DNA of 64,000 nucleotides, from the NCBI GenBank assembly GCA_030063045.1, contig JAQSEB010000059.1:4092001-4156000 (forward strand), in the 5' to 3' direction. This DNA comes from Pratylenchus scribneri. Its lineage: Eukaryota; Nematoda; Chromadorea; Rhabditida; Pratylenchidae. The notes under the pieces were generated by a model. That model worked only from the letters and a program-made list of their open reading frames with translations. It was not told the DNA's origin and ran no database searches. Positions 47,309 through 59,095 of this stretch are shown piece by piece. The translations under genes were made by a program, and so were the position numbers. Within the stretch, counting starts at the first letter, position 1, and each line of letters starts with the position of its first letter.

Positions 47309-48312
47309 GAAGGCAATGACATAACATTAATTATTTGTTCATTTGGATTAATTTCAATGTTATGCATATTACCCATAATTGTCGACTTTAATTTATGCAT
47401 ATTATTTAAGTAATTTTCAATCATCTCCTTTAAACATTTTGCTCAAATTCAACATTATCATCATTTCTCTCTCTCTCTTTATTTTAAATAAAAAGCAATT
47501 CAATTTGTTGATTTTGTAAATGTCCAATTTGTTTCCCCCTTTTACATTGTGACATTTGATTACTTTTTGTGCAATTTTATCCGCCCATCATTTTCTTTGC
47601 ATCCATCCTCATTGACTGAAGATGATGGAAAGGAAACAGGCATCGGGCCCTTGACAATGTTATGCCCAAAAGGCTTTTTGAGTGTTTTTAATTTTCGCAC
47701 ATTGGCCAATAGAAGCGGGGGGGGGGGGGGGGGGGATGAACAGTGAATGGTCGGTCGGTTGGCTTGAATGGAAAGTTTGCTTTTCCCTCCAATCTTCATC
47801 CATCCAAAAGTTTCAAGTGTCATTTTTGCTGTGACTGATGAATAAAATAAAAAAGGGAACAACCAACTGCCAATGATGATTGCCTTCAGCAATTTGGTAC
47901 TGTATTGGAAATTGAGGAGAGGAATTATATGATAAATTTGGAATCTGAATTCATCATATTGTATTTATAGGAAGGAATGAAAAACAAATTTGGCAAAAGA
48001 ATGAAGTCGGAATATTTTGAAAGAAAATTTACGAAAAAGGGAATGAATGAATGTTCCAAAACAATTCATTTAATTTCATTATGATTCGATGGATATTTTG
48101 GTTTTATTGCGCAATATTTCTTATTAATTACCCATCCAACCGTATAATCTGCAAATGTGCCCATTTTTCTGCAATATTCCCGAAAATTGGGCGGTCCAAT
48201 CCTCGCAGGGTCGACTCCGGATTGGCTATTCCTCTCGTCCTTCCCCCTTCACCATTTTCCTTTCATTTGGCCATCCATTTTTTCCTCAATATTCTCTCAA
48301 AAAATATTTGAA
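47309..48312. other. Intergenic region with a 19-bp G run
   Basis: About 1 kb between the MADF and DM genes. A (CT)-type stretch lies near 47468-47480 and a run of 19 G at about 47717-47735. No gene is supported. It marks the switch back from AT-rich to GC-richer sequence. Confidence 0.5.
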
Positions 48313-49894
48313 ATGTCCAAAATATTCAAAACTCAATCAGAAACAGTTGAAATTGTCGATAGACATGCCGACAAAGGAAAAAGCGAAATTGGCCATTCAT
48401 CTGATACAAATGGAGGAAAGCGACAATTGGGCAATGCTGGGCTGGACAGTGCCGAATTGGAAAGACTTTTAAAGCTTAGGGCAGAAAGGGTCCAAAGAAC
48501 ACCGAAATGTGCCAGAGTAAAGTTTAAAATCAGAGATGTAGGATGAATAAATTAATTTTAGTGCCGAAATCATGGATCTGTTTCGGCATTGAAAGGTAAA
48601 ATTGGAATGAATGGATGGATGGGATATTTTAGGGCATAAACGGAATTGCGAATGGAAAGACTGCGTTTGCCCGAAATGTACGTTGATTGCCGAAAGACAA
48701 CGAGTGATGGCGGCACAAGTCAGTTGGAATTTTGTTGAACTTTTCACAATAATTAAAATAAAATTAGGTGGCATTGAGGCGGCAACAATCACAGGAGGAA
48801 AAGGAGGCGGTTGTGAAGGGGAAATTGAATTGGGAATAGGCAAATTTAGCATGAATTGGGAATGCTCCTTGGCGTTGATTCGGCCGACGAAATTTTGGAA
48901 GTGATTCGGCGGACAAAGGCAAAAGTGGAAGATGGTGGCGAAAATGGCCAGAAGGAGGAAGAAATGACCAAAACAAGTTCTGAAAACAAAAAGGAACAAG
49001 GAATGAAGCCGAAAATGGAAATTGGGCCCATCGATGGTCGAAATGGGCAAATGAGGGCAAACGGTGTGTATGGGAAAACATTGGGTGGGTCAAAAATATT
49101 CCATTCATTGTTTTTCCAATGTTTGCATTTGAAAGGTGCTTGGGGGTATAATCCGGCAAAAGAAGGGTACATTGTGAGAGAAGGACTTTATTGGCACCCT
49201 TTTTTCTATTCTAATATTTTGGAGAATGGAAATTAATTAGGGAAAAAATAATAATCATTTAATTTTCTAAATTGACCGTTTAAAAAGGCAATTTTTGGCC
49301 AGATTAGTGAAGGGGAGGGGGAAAAGGATTGGGGGAAATTGGCAATTGAATGGCCCATCAAAGCCAAATGCCAAATCCTCCAAATTTGGTCATTCCTTCC
49401 ATAATTAATAAAAATAATTATTTCTGCCATTTTCAGGATCCAACAGCAAAAAGCGAAACATCAACGAATCAATGGCAGAAAAGAGAATTGGAAAAAAGCA
49501 ATCAAAATTGGAAAAGGCACAAAATAATAATGAAAATCCATTGCCCCATTCAAAGACATCGACAAAGGTCAGTTTTAATTTACATTCATTTAAATTGTCA
49601 CCAATTTAGGCCAATGACAATGTCATCCACTCTTCCAATGCTGAACATCATCATCAACGAATTGTTCAACAACAAATTGGCCAATCCCCTTCCTCCTCCC
49701 TTTTCTTGTCCCCTTTCCCATTTCTACATCATCCATTCCTCCGTTTCCCACTTTTCCCATTTTCGGCTGCCCTTCTCCATCAATTTTCCCTTCAAAATGG
49801 CCAACAAATGGAATCAACAACGGTGGCCATGGATTCAGAAGGAACAAATGAATTTGGAAATTTATCATTGCCAATTCCACCTGAATCCAATTGA
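48313..49894 (+). CDS. DM-domain (doublesex/mab-3, DMRT) transcription factor
   Basis: The DM zinc-finger domain is split over exons: RTPKCAR at 48498-48520, [32 protein letters not shown] with RQRVMAAQ, then VALRRQQSQ. All Cys/His zinc ligands of the intertwined CCHC/HCCC sites and the basic recognition tail are present. After it come an acidic/Lys stretch ([15 protein letters not shown]), a Lys-rich exon from 49438, and a His/Ser/Phe-rich C-terminus ending at TGA 49892-49894. The DM domain lies about 60 residues from the start ([10 protein letters not shown]). DM factors control sexual differentiation and neuronal sex differences in many animals. There is no second DM domain, unlike C. elegans mab-3. 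Exon joins from 48773 onward are inferred from phase. Confidence 0.87.
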
Positions 49895-50308
49895 AATAAT
49901 CATTGATGACCAAAAAATGGAACATTTCAATTTTATCATTTCTAAAAGGAGGAATAAAAATAACAATAAAAAATGTGAATATTTAAAGCATTTTGGGAGG
50001 AATTGAAGAATATGGATGGAAGATTCTGGGCATTCAAATTTGGGGAAGAAAGGCTAATATAGAAGGAAATGTGGCAGCATGAAAAAAAATGGCAGAGAAT
50101 GTGAAAAATTGGATTGGATTAATTGAAATTGGATCACAAAAAGTTCGGGAAAATTGTGCGCGAAAATTCCAACCCCAATCTGCATCAATTTTTGGTGGGG
50201 GATTTGGATTTGCACTCGCCAAACAAACAATTTATATTTGGTAATAATTTGCACAGCAATTCGCCAATATTGGAGGGAAAGTTCGCGCCCCGTCATTCAT
50301 TCATTCAT
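49895..50308. other. Convergent 3' intergenic region
   Basis: About 400 bp between the DM-gene and collagen stop codons, ending in an ATTC tandem repeat near 50294-50312. No gene is seen. Confidence 0.5.
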
Positions 50309-53300
50309 TCATTGTCTATTCTTCACACAAACTTGGCATCTGGATACTCTGTCTTTGAGGCCACCTGCCTTCAATGTTTGTGGCATCGGCTTCCGGAATT
50401 GATTTTGCTGGAGGGGGAATCAATTTTGATTGAATTTACATTCATCGATTTACCTGCTCAACAACGGCCAACCAAAATCCATGATTTGTTGCATAATAAT
50501 TGCATGTTCCCTTGCCATGGCATTCAATGAAAGGGACCGAATAGAATTCCTCAAGGCAACTTCCGGGTGATTCAAAATTTTGACCAGTTCCCTCGGCTCC
50601 AGCCGCCGTATGCTTCAAATAAATAAATGGAGTAAATGAATTGAGTCCATTCATTACCATTGCAAAACTGTAACCGGCCCAAACAGGCGACCAGCCGGAT
50701 GGACATTCGGGCACATAATTGTCCTGTGAATGGACGGCCATCATTTGGGTTGGACTTTCGCAGACGGAACATCGGGAAATGTGCTCCCGTAATGCATTCC
50801 CAGTCATCTTATTAGCAAAATGAATGAATGAATGGGATTATTCCCCCAAATATCCTTACGGGCGTCATCATTTGGTTCATTGGCTTTCCCGTACTCAACC
50901 AGAAAGAATAATCATTTCGGCTACTGAAATGACAAACTTCCTTCAAATTGCAGAACATAAAAGGCATTGTCGAGAATTTTGGGAGGCATGAGCCTGAAAA
51001 TGAATGAATTTAATTTTTTTTCACAATTTTGGACCTGGAGTGCCCAAATCTTGTCCGGCCGCTCGCCCATTTCCCTGTACATATAAAAGGGAATATCCAC
51101 TCCATAATTGTTGCATCCCAGATGGACATGGTGGTATTTCGGTTGTTTGTGAATGTTTTGTGATGGTGAATCCACGTGATGGTGCCCACCCACTATAATG
51201 AGAATGTTTTTTACTTTTTCAAAAGAAATTCCCCTCACCCAGGAGGCCCAGGGAAACCAGGTGGACCGGGTAATCCAGGCCGCCCTTCTCGCCCAAAAGT
51301 GCCCGGCACTCCGCTCATTCCGGCCTCCCCTTTTGGCCCTGGGATTCCGGACAATCCAGGATTGCCCGGTTCGCCCCTCAGTCCTGGATAGCCGGCTGGC
51401 CCTGGTGGCCCAGCCAATCCTGGCATGCCCATTTCGCCAGGCAATCCGGGAATGCCTGCCAATCCAATTTCACCGGGATAGCCTCGAGGCGCATGTGCTT
51501 CCTAAAAGAGAGTATAAAATTTTATATTCTATTAAATTGGCCCACCAAATCGAAAGGTGCCTGCATTCCTGGTCTGCCAGGTGGGCCTTGATCTCCTGGA
51601 TATCCTTTTGGTCCGGCCAATCCTGGCAATCCCTCCATTCCTCGTTCGCCTTTTTCCCCTGGAATGCCGGGTAATCCATCTGATCCTCTTCCTCCTGGCA
51701 TTCCTCTCATTCCTTCTGGCCCTATTTCTCCCTAAATTTTCACAAATTTTTTTCCCATTTTCTCGCCAATTTCCTACTCTTTGTCCGGGATAACCCGGCT
51801 CGCCGGGTGGCCCTGGAAATCCGGGAATTCCATTCGGATTGCCAATTCCTTTGATTCCAGGTGGCCCAAGTGGGCCTGGCAGGCCCGGAAGTCCATCTTG
51901 GCCGCGACGACCTGAATTTGGATTTGATGAGAATATTTCCTTTGTTTTTCACCTGGTTTTCCGTCAATACCCCGTAATCCATGTTCTCCTTGCAATCCGG
52001 GCATCCCTCTATCGCCCACCTCTCCTGGCAATCCTGGTGCGCCCGGATAGCCGGCCTCTCCTGGTTCTCCTCTCAATCCGGGCATTCCAGGGTATCCATC
52101 AGGGCCGGGAGGGCCATCATCGCCTCTTTGGCCAGGAATTGGAATTCCAGCTTGGCCAGGAATGCCCGGCAATCCAGCATCGCCCTGTGGGCCCTCTAGG
52201 CCAGGAAATCCATCTTTGCCCGGAATGCCAGGGACTCCATCAAATCCTCTGTCGCCTTTCAATCCAGGCATTCCGGGTTGGCCTGGTAGTCCGGCATCGC
52301 CAATTCGGCCAGGAATTCCAGGTAGGCCACTGTCCCCCTATTCGAATGAAATTGACCCTTTTTATAGCCAATAATCCTCCTTACGGGTGGTCCAATTGGT
52401 CCAGGTTGACCGGACAATCCTGGGTAGCCAAAATCGCCTTGGGCACCTTTCAATCCTGGCAATCCGGGCATTCCATGTAATCCGGGCAATCCCGCATCTC
52501 CATTTATTCCTTTTCGGCCTTTTTCACCCGCAATTCCTGGTGCCCCCTAAATTTATCATTTTCATTCCCTCATTAAATAAACATTTTAATTTACATCAAT
52601 TCCTGGCAATCCATCTCCACCAGGCAGCCCTGCCATTCCATTTTCGCCCTTGATTCCAGGCATTCCCGGAAGGCCATCCAATCCGGGCCTTCCTGGCATT
52701 CCTGATTGACCCGATTCGCCAGGTGGCCCCGGAATTCCAGTGAATCCTGGTGTGCCCGGCATTCCCGGTTGGCCAGGGATTCCTTCGAAGCCAAAATCGC
52801 CGGGTTCGCCTTTCGGTCCAGGAAATCCCTAAAGCAAAAAGTTAATTCATTTTTGTACTTTCTTCGGCATACGGGAATGCTTTGTCCAGGTATGCCAATT
52901 TCCCCAGGAATTCCGTCAATTCCTCTTTCGCCCATAGGCCCTTCCAATCCAGGTCTTCCGGGTACTCCATCATCGCCTCTCATTCCAATCATTCCAGGGA
53001 ATCCATCGGGTCCTGGCATTCCGGGTATTCCTGGCTGTCCGGCATCTCCTCTCTCCCCAATCAATCCCGGATATCCATCTTTTCCAGGCAAACCGGGAAT
53101 GCCTAAAATGTTGGTCAAATCATCATCGCATTTCCATTTCCACAGTACACTACAACTGAGCGAAGTCTCAACTTGGCGACATCGCTAGCTCATTAAGGAT
53201 GAAACTATGATTGATGATTTTAGTGTCAAATTAAAGAGCTCACTTCTGGCTATCGATAAATATAAGATTTATTTAGTTTGGTTCAGAATTAGTAGAGTTA

Positions 53301-56300
53301 TACTTTAAAAAAATGAAAAGAAAGACATATGTATAAATTTGCAAATTTTTCGTGTTTTTTAGGTATAACTCTACTAATTCTGAACCAAACCAAATAAATT
53401 TTATATCTATCGATAGCCAGAAATGTGCTCTTTATTTTGATATGAAAATAATCAATCATGGTTTCGTCCTTGATGAGCTATAACAGTTTAACGAGTGCGC
53501 ATTTCCATTCCCCTTTTCTCACCATTTTCGCCCGGTTGTCCTTCTGCCCCAGGGAATCCTTCCCTTCCCGGATTTCCCTGCATTCCGGGCTGTCCAGGCA
53601 GTCCGGGAAGTCCATCATCTCCTCTTTGCCCGTTCAATCCAGGAAAGCCAATTGTGCCACTTTCGCCTGGTTGGCCCGATAATCCTGGCATTCCAGGTTG
53701 ACCCTTTTAATATTCCCAAAAATGTTGCCATTCATCAAAAATTAATTACCGAAATTCCAATTGGCCCACTCTGTCCAAATTCGCCTTTTTGTCCGGGAAT
53801 TCCAGGTATGCCAGATTGTCCTGCCATTCCTTTTTCCCCTGGAATGCCCGGCATCCCCGGCGCCCCTGGCCGTCCATCCTTGCCCGGAATGCCCACCAAT
53901 CCTTTAATTTAGGCAAAATGCAACAATTTTGTCATTCTCTCCACCCACCAGATTCTCCTTTTGGCCCTGGCAATCCAATTATTCCTTCGAACCCATTTTC
54001 ACCGCTCATTCCTCTCAATCCGGGTGCCCCTGGCCTTCCGGGCATTCCATCGGCTCCTCTCAATCCCGGCAGGCCTGCATCCCCTGGTTCGCCTTTTCCT
54101 CCCGGATATCCTGCTAATCCTGGCAAACCATAGCCAGCCTCCCCGGGTGGACCTTTTAATTATACAAATAAATCCATCAAATCAGTCCAAGGGACATCTC
54201 CCCAGTTACAAATAAATTCAATATAAATTTGAAATTATTAGGAAAGAGAAAATATATTCATTTAAACTAAAAATGTATTTTTAAATCATTTTATTTTTTA
54301 TTATAAAATACCAAGATTATTATCAAAATGGTTTAGATTGAAGGGAATTATGATTTAAATAAACAATGACTGTCATTCTCCTCAAATGCAATCAAAGGAA
54401 AGGAGACTGTAAGAGAAAGAGAAGTAAATATATGAATATGCCCTCAAGGCAATTCATGTTACTAAGCAGCTGGCTGCTGAATGTTGCTGCTGACCGGCGC
54501 TTTGCTGCTACAGTATTTTTACCCCTTTCTTTGATCAACGACAGAGCATTTCAATTTGCCCTATCATCCATAAATGTCGTTTTTAGATGCTTAATAACTC
54601 TCTTCATTCTCCTCTATTTGGTATGGTTTTGTAGAGTGGAAAATGCTCTTTCTTATATTATAAATAATATTCCATAAATTTTTAATAAAGAATATGTTTA
54701 TGTTTTAAAAAGAGCACAAGATTTTACTTTACCATAATTTTTCGCAATGGCCAAAATCTTCAGAAATAATTTGCTAATAATTTCAAATTTAAACTGAATT
54801 TTTTATTAAGCTATTTTGTGTCCATATTTGTACCATTGTGGAGATGACCTATACCAAAACCCTATTAAAAATACCAGACAATCCGGGCAGCCCAGGCAAT
54901 CCTTCTGCACCCGGCTCTCCAGCAATTCCATCAAATCCGGGCGCCCCCGGCCTTCCAGCCATTCCTGGCGGCCCTCTTGGTCCCATTCTTCCCATTTTCC
55001 CTGGTATTCCGGCAATTCCCTTTTCGCCCAACAATCCTGACATGCCCTCTGGGCCTGGTCTTCCGGATGCTGAAAATAAACAATAAAACATTCAAATTAT
55101 TCTAATTCTTTTTTTACCTCCTGGATATCCTGGCTCGCCTCTTTCTCCTTTTGCCCCTGGCAATCCTGGTAGCCCTGGTTTTCCATCCCTTTCGCTTGTG
55201 TCCAAAATATCCATTGGAGCCATTTCTCCGGGTTCACCTGCAATTCAGCCTCCTTCAATTCAATTATTTAATGTCCAAAACCTGGTGGTCCATCCAATCC
55301 AGGCAATCCATCATCCCCTCTTTGGCCTGCAAATCCCGGCGTTCCCGGCACCCCGGGAATTGAATCGCCCGGCATTCCCGGCGGCCCTGGCAGTCCCAAT
55401 TGTCCATCTCTTCCTCGCTTTCCCGGAATTCCTGCAACGCCCTTTTCGCCGAATAGGCCAGGCAGTCCGGGGAGTCCAGGTGAGCCAGGAATGCCATCAC
55501 GCTCCATCGGTCCAGGATAACCGGGTAATCCTGGGATGCCGCGTTCGCCCTTTTCGCCTGAGGAAACAATTCAAATTGGTCAATTCCACTCAAATAATTT
55601 ACCCGGCACTCCCGGTGGATTCTCCAATGGACCAATCACATCGCCCGCTTCGCCCTTCATGCCCGGATAGCCCGGAATTCCAGGGAGGCCTTCTGATCCC
55701 TAAAAATGCTCAAAATTGCTTTAATTCATTTTCATTTTTGGACATACCGATAATCCAGGTGGCCCAGGCAATCCAGGTTTTCCGCCCACTCCTTTTTGGC
55801 CTGGCAAGCCCACAACCCCGTCCGGTCCTGGCGGCCCTTTCCATCCATCCTGTCCAGACATCCCCGGTTCGCCCTTCTCTCCCGGTGTTCCATCCGGACA
55901 GAATCCGCAATCATCGCCCCTCAGTCCAGGTAGGCCGGGTGCCCCCGGTTGGCCGGGCAGTCCAATTCGGCCATTTTCGCCAGGTAGGCCAGGAAGGCCG
56001 GGAAGACCAGGTGGGCCAACTTTTTTCACTCCAGTGCCCGGAAAACCCTTGATGCCCGGTGGGCCAACATCGCCAACTTCGCCCGGTGTTCCAGGGCTCC
56101 TTAAATTAATATTTATTTGTATTTTGTCCATTCATTCAAACCCACCATCCATCCACTCCCGGCAATCCATCTTGGCCTGTATATTCAGTCAATATATAAT
56201 TAATTTGAATTGTCAAAAATTGTACCCGGTGGCCCTTGAATGTCATATCCGGGCAACCCTGGTTCCCCAACAATTCCAACAGGCCCTTGTTCGCCGGGTC

Positions 56301-58201
56301 TGCCTGGCTCGCCCGAAAATCCAGGGAATCCATCTTCTCCTCTGTCTCCTTTCTCGCTGAATCCAGGTGGACCGGCCAATCCGGGAATTCCAGGTGGGCC
56401 TGGCTCGCCAACGGCTCCTCTTGCTCCAACTGCTCCAATTGGCCCATTATTTCCGGGCATTCCTTTCTCTCCTGGGATTCCATCCGCTCCTTGCACTGTT
56501 AAATTAACCAAAATAAATTGCCATAAATTCATTCCCTAAATTTCCACCTCCCCTTGGCCCGGGTGCTCCATGCCCAACTCCAAATGGCCCCGGTGGCCCA
56601 GCATCCCCTTCAAGGCCACATCTTCCTGGATAGCCAATGTCGCCAGCCGATCCCTTTTCGCCCGTATATCCTGGCAAACTGGCCATTTAAAATTAAATTG
56701 AAATAATCTTTTGCGTATATCTCACCCAGATTGGCCTGGCATTCCTTTTTCTCCTTTTGGCCCCATTTGCCCCAAATCTCCATCTTTGCCTTTTTTGCCC
56801 TAAATTTCCATTATAAATTGTGAATTATTCCAATTTCAAACTCGATTTCCGGCATCACCAAAATCGCCCTTTTGCCCTTTCAATCCAGGATATCCCGGGG
56901 GGCCATCAAATCCAGGCATTCCGTGTGGTCCTTTTTCATTGAAATTCAATTAATTAATTCATTCATTCATTCATTCAATTATTTTCTACCAAATGGACCA
57001 ATTCTGCCCTTTTCGCCCTTTTCTCCCATTGGTCCTGCTGGCCCTTGAATGACTTCACTTTCTTCGGGGCTTAACAATGATCCAGCCAAAAATCCAGGTG
57101 CACCCGGCGGTCCTAAATAAATTTACAATTTTCGGTTAGAATTCTCCACTAGCCTGGTGGTCCCAATTTTCCTTTTTCGCCTTTTAATCCCGGCGTCCTC
57201 GGTCCCATTCTGCCTTTTTCTCCTGGTGGCCCAGAAAATCCCGGTGGCCCATATTGTCCTTGATCGCCTCGATATCCCTTTAAACCGGGCACTCCTGGTT
57301 TGCCGGGAAGTCCTGAAAAATATGTTAAATTTTGAGTTGGCATTTGATGTTCACCGGGTATTCCGTGCAATCCCGGCTCCCCTTTTGCCCCTTTTATTCC
57401 ATCCGAATTTATTCCGCCTTCACCCGGCATTCCAGGCTTCCCAGGGCGTCCCGCTTCCCCATCAATGCCTCTCATGCCCGGTGTGCCTGCAATTCCTGGC
57501 CTTCCCGGAATTCCCTGAATCCATTTGTCCATTCTTCTATTCCTTCTTCAAATTCACTCACATCTGTTCCATTGCATCCTGGAGGGCCCATTTCCCCGGG
57601 CAATCCGGGCAGCCCATCCAGTCCCGGAATACCGTCTCTTCCTGGTGCCCCGGGCAATCCTCTGTCCCCTCTCATTCCTTTCGGCCCAACATCACCAAAA
57701 TCTCCTTCCGATCCGGACATTCCAGGTGCCCCCACCATTCCTTCTGGCCCATCTGTTCCCGGGACGCCTGGGAATCCACGTTCGCCCGTGAATCCGGGCA
57801 TTCCCTGAAAATGCAATGATGGGAGTTAAATGGCAAAATTGGCAAACAAAATTGGACAATTCCCACTCAAAATGAGCCCCAAAGGAAGGAAAAGAATGAA
57901 ATGAAATTCATTGAATCTATTTGCTTATTTGGTGACAAAAAGAGACATTGAATGAATTTACCTGTTCGCCCTTTTGGCCTGGACAAATGCAAGGTGGAAT
58001 ACATCCTTTACAAGCTCCATAGCATTCAACCGGGGAAATGTTTTGGAGAATAATAAAAAGTAGAATGGAAAATGAAGAAAACAATTTAAATGGTTGGATT
58101 ATTTTTGTTGTTCTCCTCGCCGTCAATATTTTTGTTGTTTTTGGCCTAATAATATATTTGTGCCTTCTTCTCCTCCATTTTGTTGAGCCTTGGCCATTCA
58201 T
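50309..58201 (-). CDS. Type IV collagen alpha chain
   Basis: A basement-membrane network collagen in roughly 25 exons. Start ATG is at 58199-58201, stop TGA at 50309-50311. The N-terminus has a basic stretch, a hydrophobic segment ([19 protein letters not shown]) and a 7S-type cysteine cluster ([16 protein letters not shown]). A long Gly-X-Y domain with many short interruptions follows, one holding a CGFCPDG cysteine pair. The C-terminal NC1 domain has two C4 repeats: [32 protein letters not shown] and [11 protein letters not shown] in the first; [24 protein letters not shown] and [15 protein letters not shown] in the second; it ends [17 protein letters not shown] cannot assign alpha-1 or alpha-2 with confidence. 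Introns host two transposon-like elements (53188-53478 and 54235-54700). Chains trimerise in the ER and assemble outside the cell. Confidence 0.95.
53188..53478. mobile_element. TA-flanked foldback element in a collagen intron
   Basis: A 291-bp near-palindrome. Arms of about 125 bp (53188-53310 and 53357-53478) are inverted copies, sharing for example CTGGCTATCGATA and GGTTCAGAATTAGTAGAGTT. A central spacer of about 45 bp separates them. Both ends abut TA dinucleotides (53186-53187, 53479-53480), the target duplication of Tc1/mariner elements. It sits wholly in an intron. The arms differ by scattered substitutions, so it is not brand new. Confidence 0.85.
54235..54700 (-). mobile_element. MITE copy 3 (diverged), in a collagen intron
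   Basis: Same order of motifs as copy 2: an arm with AATACCAAGATTATTATCAA, the core ATGCCCTCAAGGCA, GCTGCTACAGTATTTTTACC, CTTTGATCAACGA, and a right arm with TTGGTATGGTTTTGTAGAG. It is more diverged than copies 1 and 2, and boundaries are approximate. It is inside the large intron between collagen exons at 54.1 and 54.9 kb. Confidence 0.65.
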
Positions 58202-59095
58202 GGCCTTTTCCCCCTTTGATCAATATGGATGAAAGAAATGCAACGGCAATTCCGCAACAATTTGTTTAGAATAAAAGAAAGTGGCCATTGAAAATGGAAG
58301 GGGGAAATGGACACTGGCCAAGTTGATTGATCTAAAAGGGAAGAAAAGGACAAACGCCGGCAAAATGACGGCCAAATGGCCAACAATCTCTGATGATTGA
58401 ATGAATGGACATTGGGGATATGGAAAGGACAGCCCCTGCCCTGGGGGGATGAGTCAGCGATTCTGGCAATCTTGGCAGAGGGGAAAGAAGGCATTGGAGG
58501 AGGACAACTGGCATTTCGGGAGGGGCGATCGATTGACGGGCCAGAAAGTGCCTCGGGGGCCGGACTGGGACATTTGCATCAATGGAGGCTCTTTTTTCCC
58601 CCTTTGCAACTCATCCATTGGCCCCATTTCCCCATTTATTCCCTTCAATCTATCCAATCTTCCCCTTCTTTCCTTTTTGCTTCTTCTTTTGGCCAAACCA
58701 CACTAAACGGTGTGCATTTGGTGGAAGAAGGAAGGCAGCAGCAGCTGCAGAAAAGGTGGCAAAGGGGCACAAATGTGCGACGGAGGGGGTAGACCGAAAA
58801 AGCAGCATTTTTATTTTATGAAAGGAGAAAAATTGAAGAAAGCATGTTTGAAAAAGTGGAATTGGATTTGGGATTGGATTTGGGATGCAGGTGTTAAAAA
58901 TGAGAAGACAAAGGGGAAAGGAAGGATCAAAAATTTGTTGGAATTGGACGAAATAATTCATTATTGAAAAGAACTTTTTTATTATGAATTATGGCAGTGA
59001 AATTGAATAAAATGAGGGAAGAAGGCATTTTTCATTATTGTGGATTCGACTAGAATATATTGAATTAATATAGATTTGGGCATCATTATTATTTA
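58202..59095. other. Intergenic region upstream of collagen IV
   Basis: About 0.9 kb between the collagen start and the heat-shock-like gene's 3' end. Open frames are low-complexity and lack supported splicing. It probably holds the collagen promoter and the 3' UTR of the neighbouring gene. Confidence 0.45.

Noticed and set aside
51198..52653. Plus-strand open frames of up to 213 codons across the collagen gene
   Set aside because: These are antisense shadows of Gly-X-Y repeats; the real gene is on the minus strand.
54366..54677. Plus-strand open frame of 103 codons in a collagen intron
   Set aside because: It coincides with MITE copy 3, and the matching segments of other copies do not keep the frame.
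56950..56990. ATTC tandem repeat that looks like a possible CRISPR-like or satellite array
   Set aside because: It is a short 4-bp microsatellite in an intron with no spacers; similar short ATTC runs occur elsewhere in the window.
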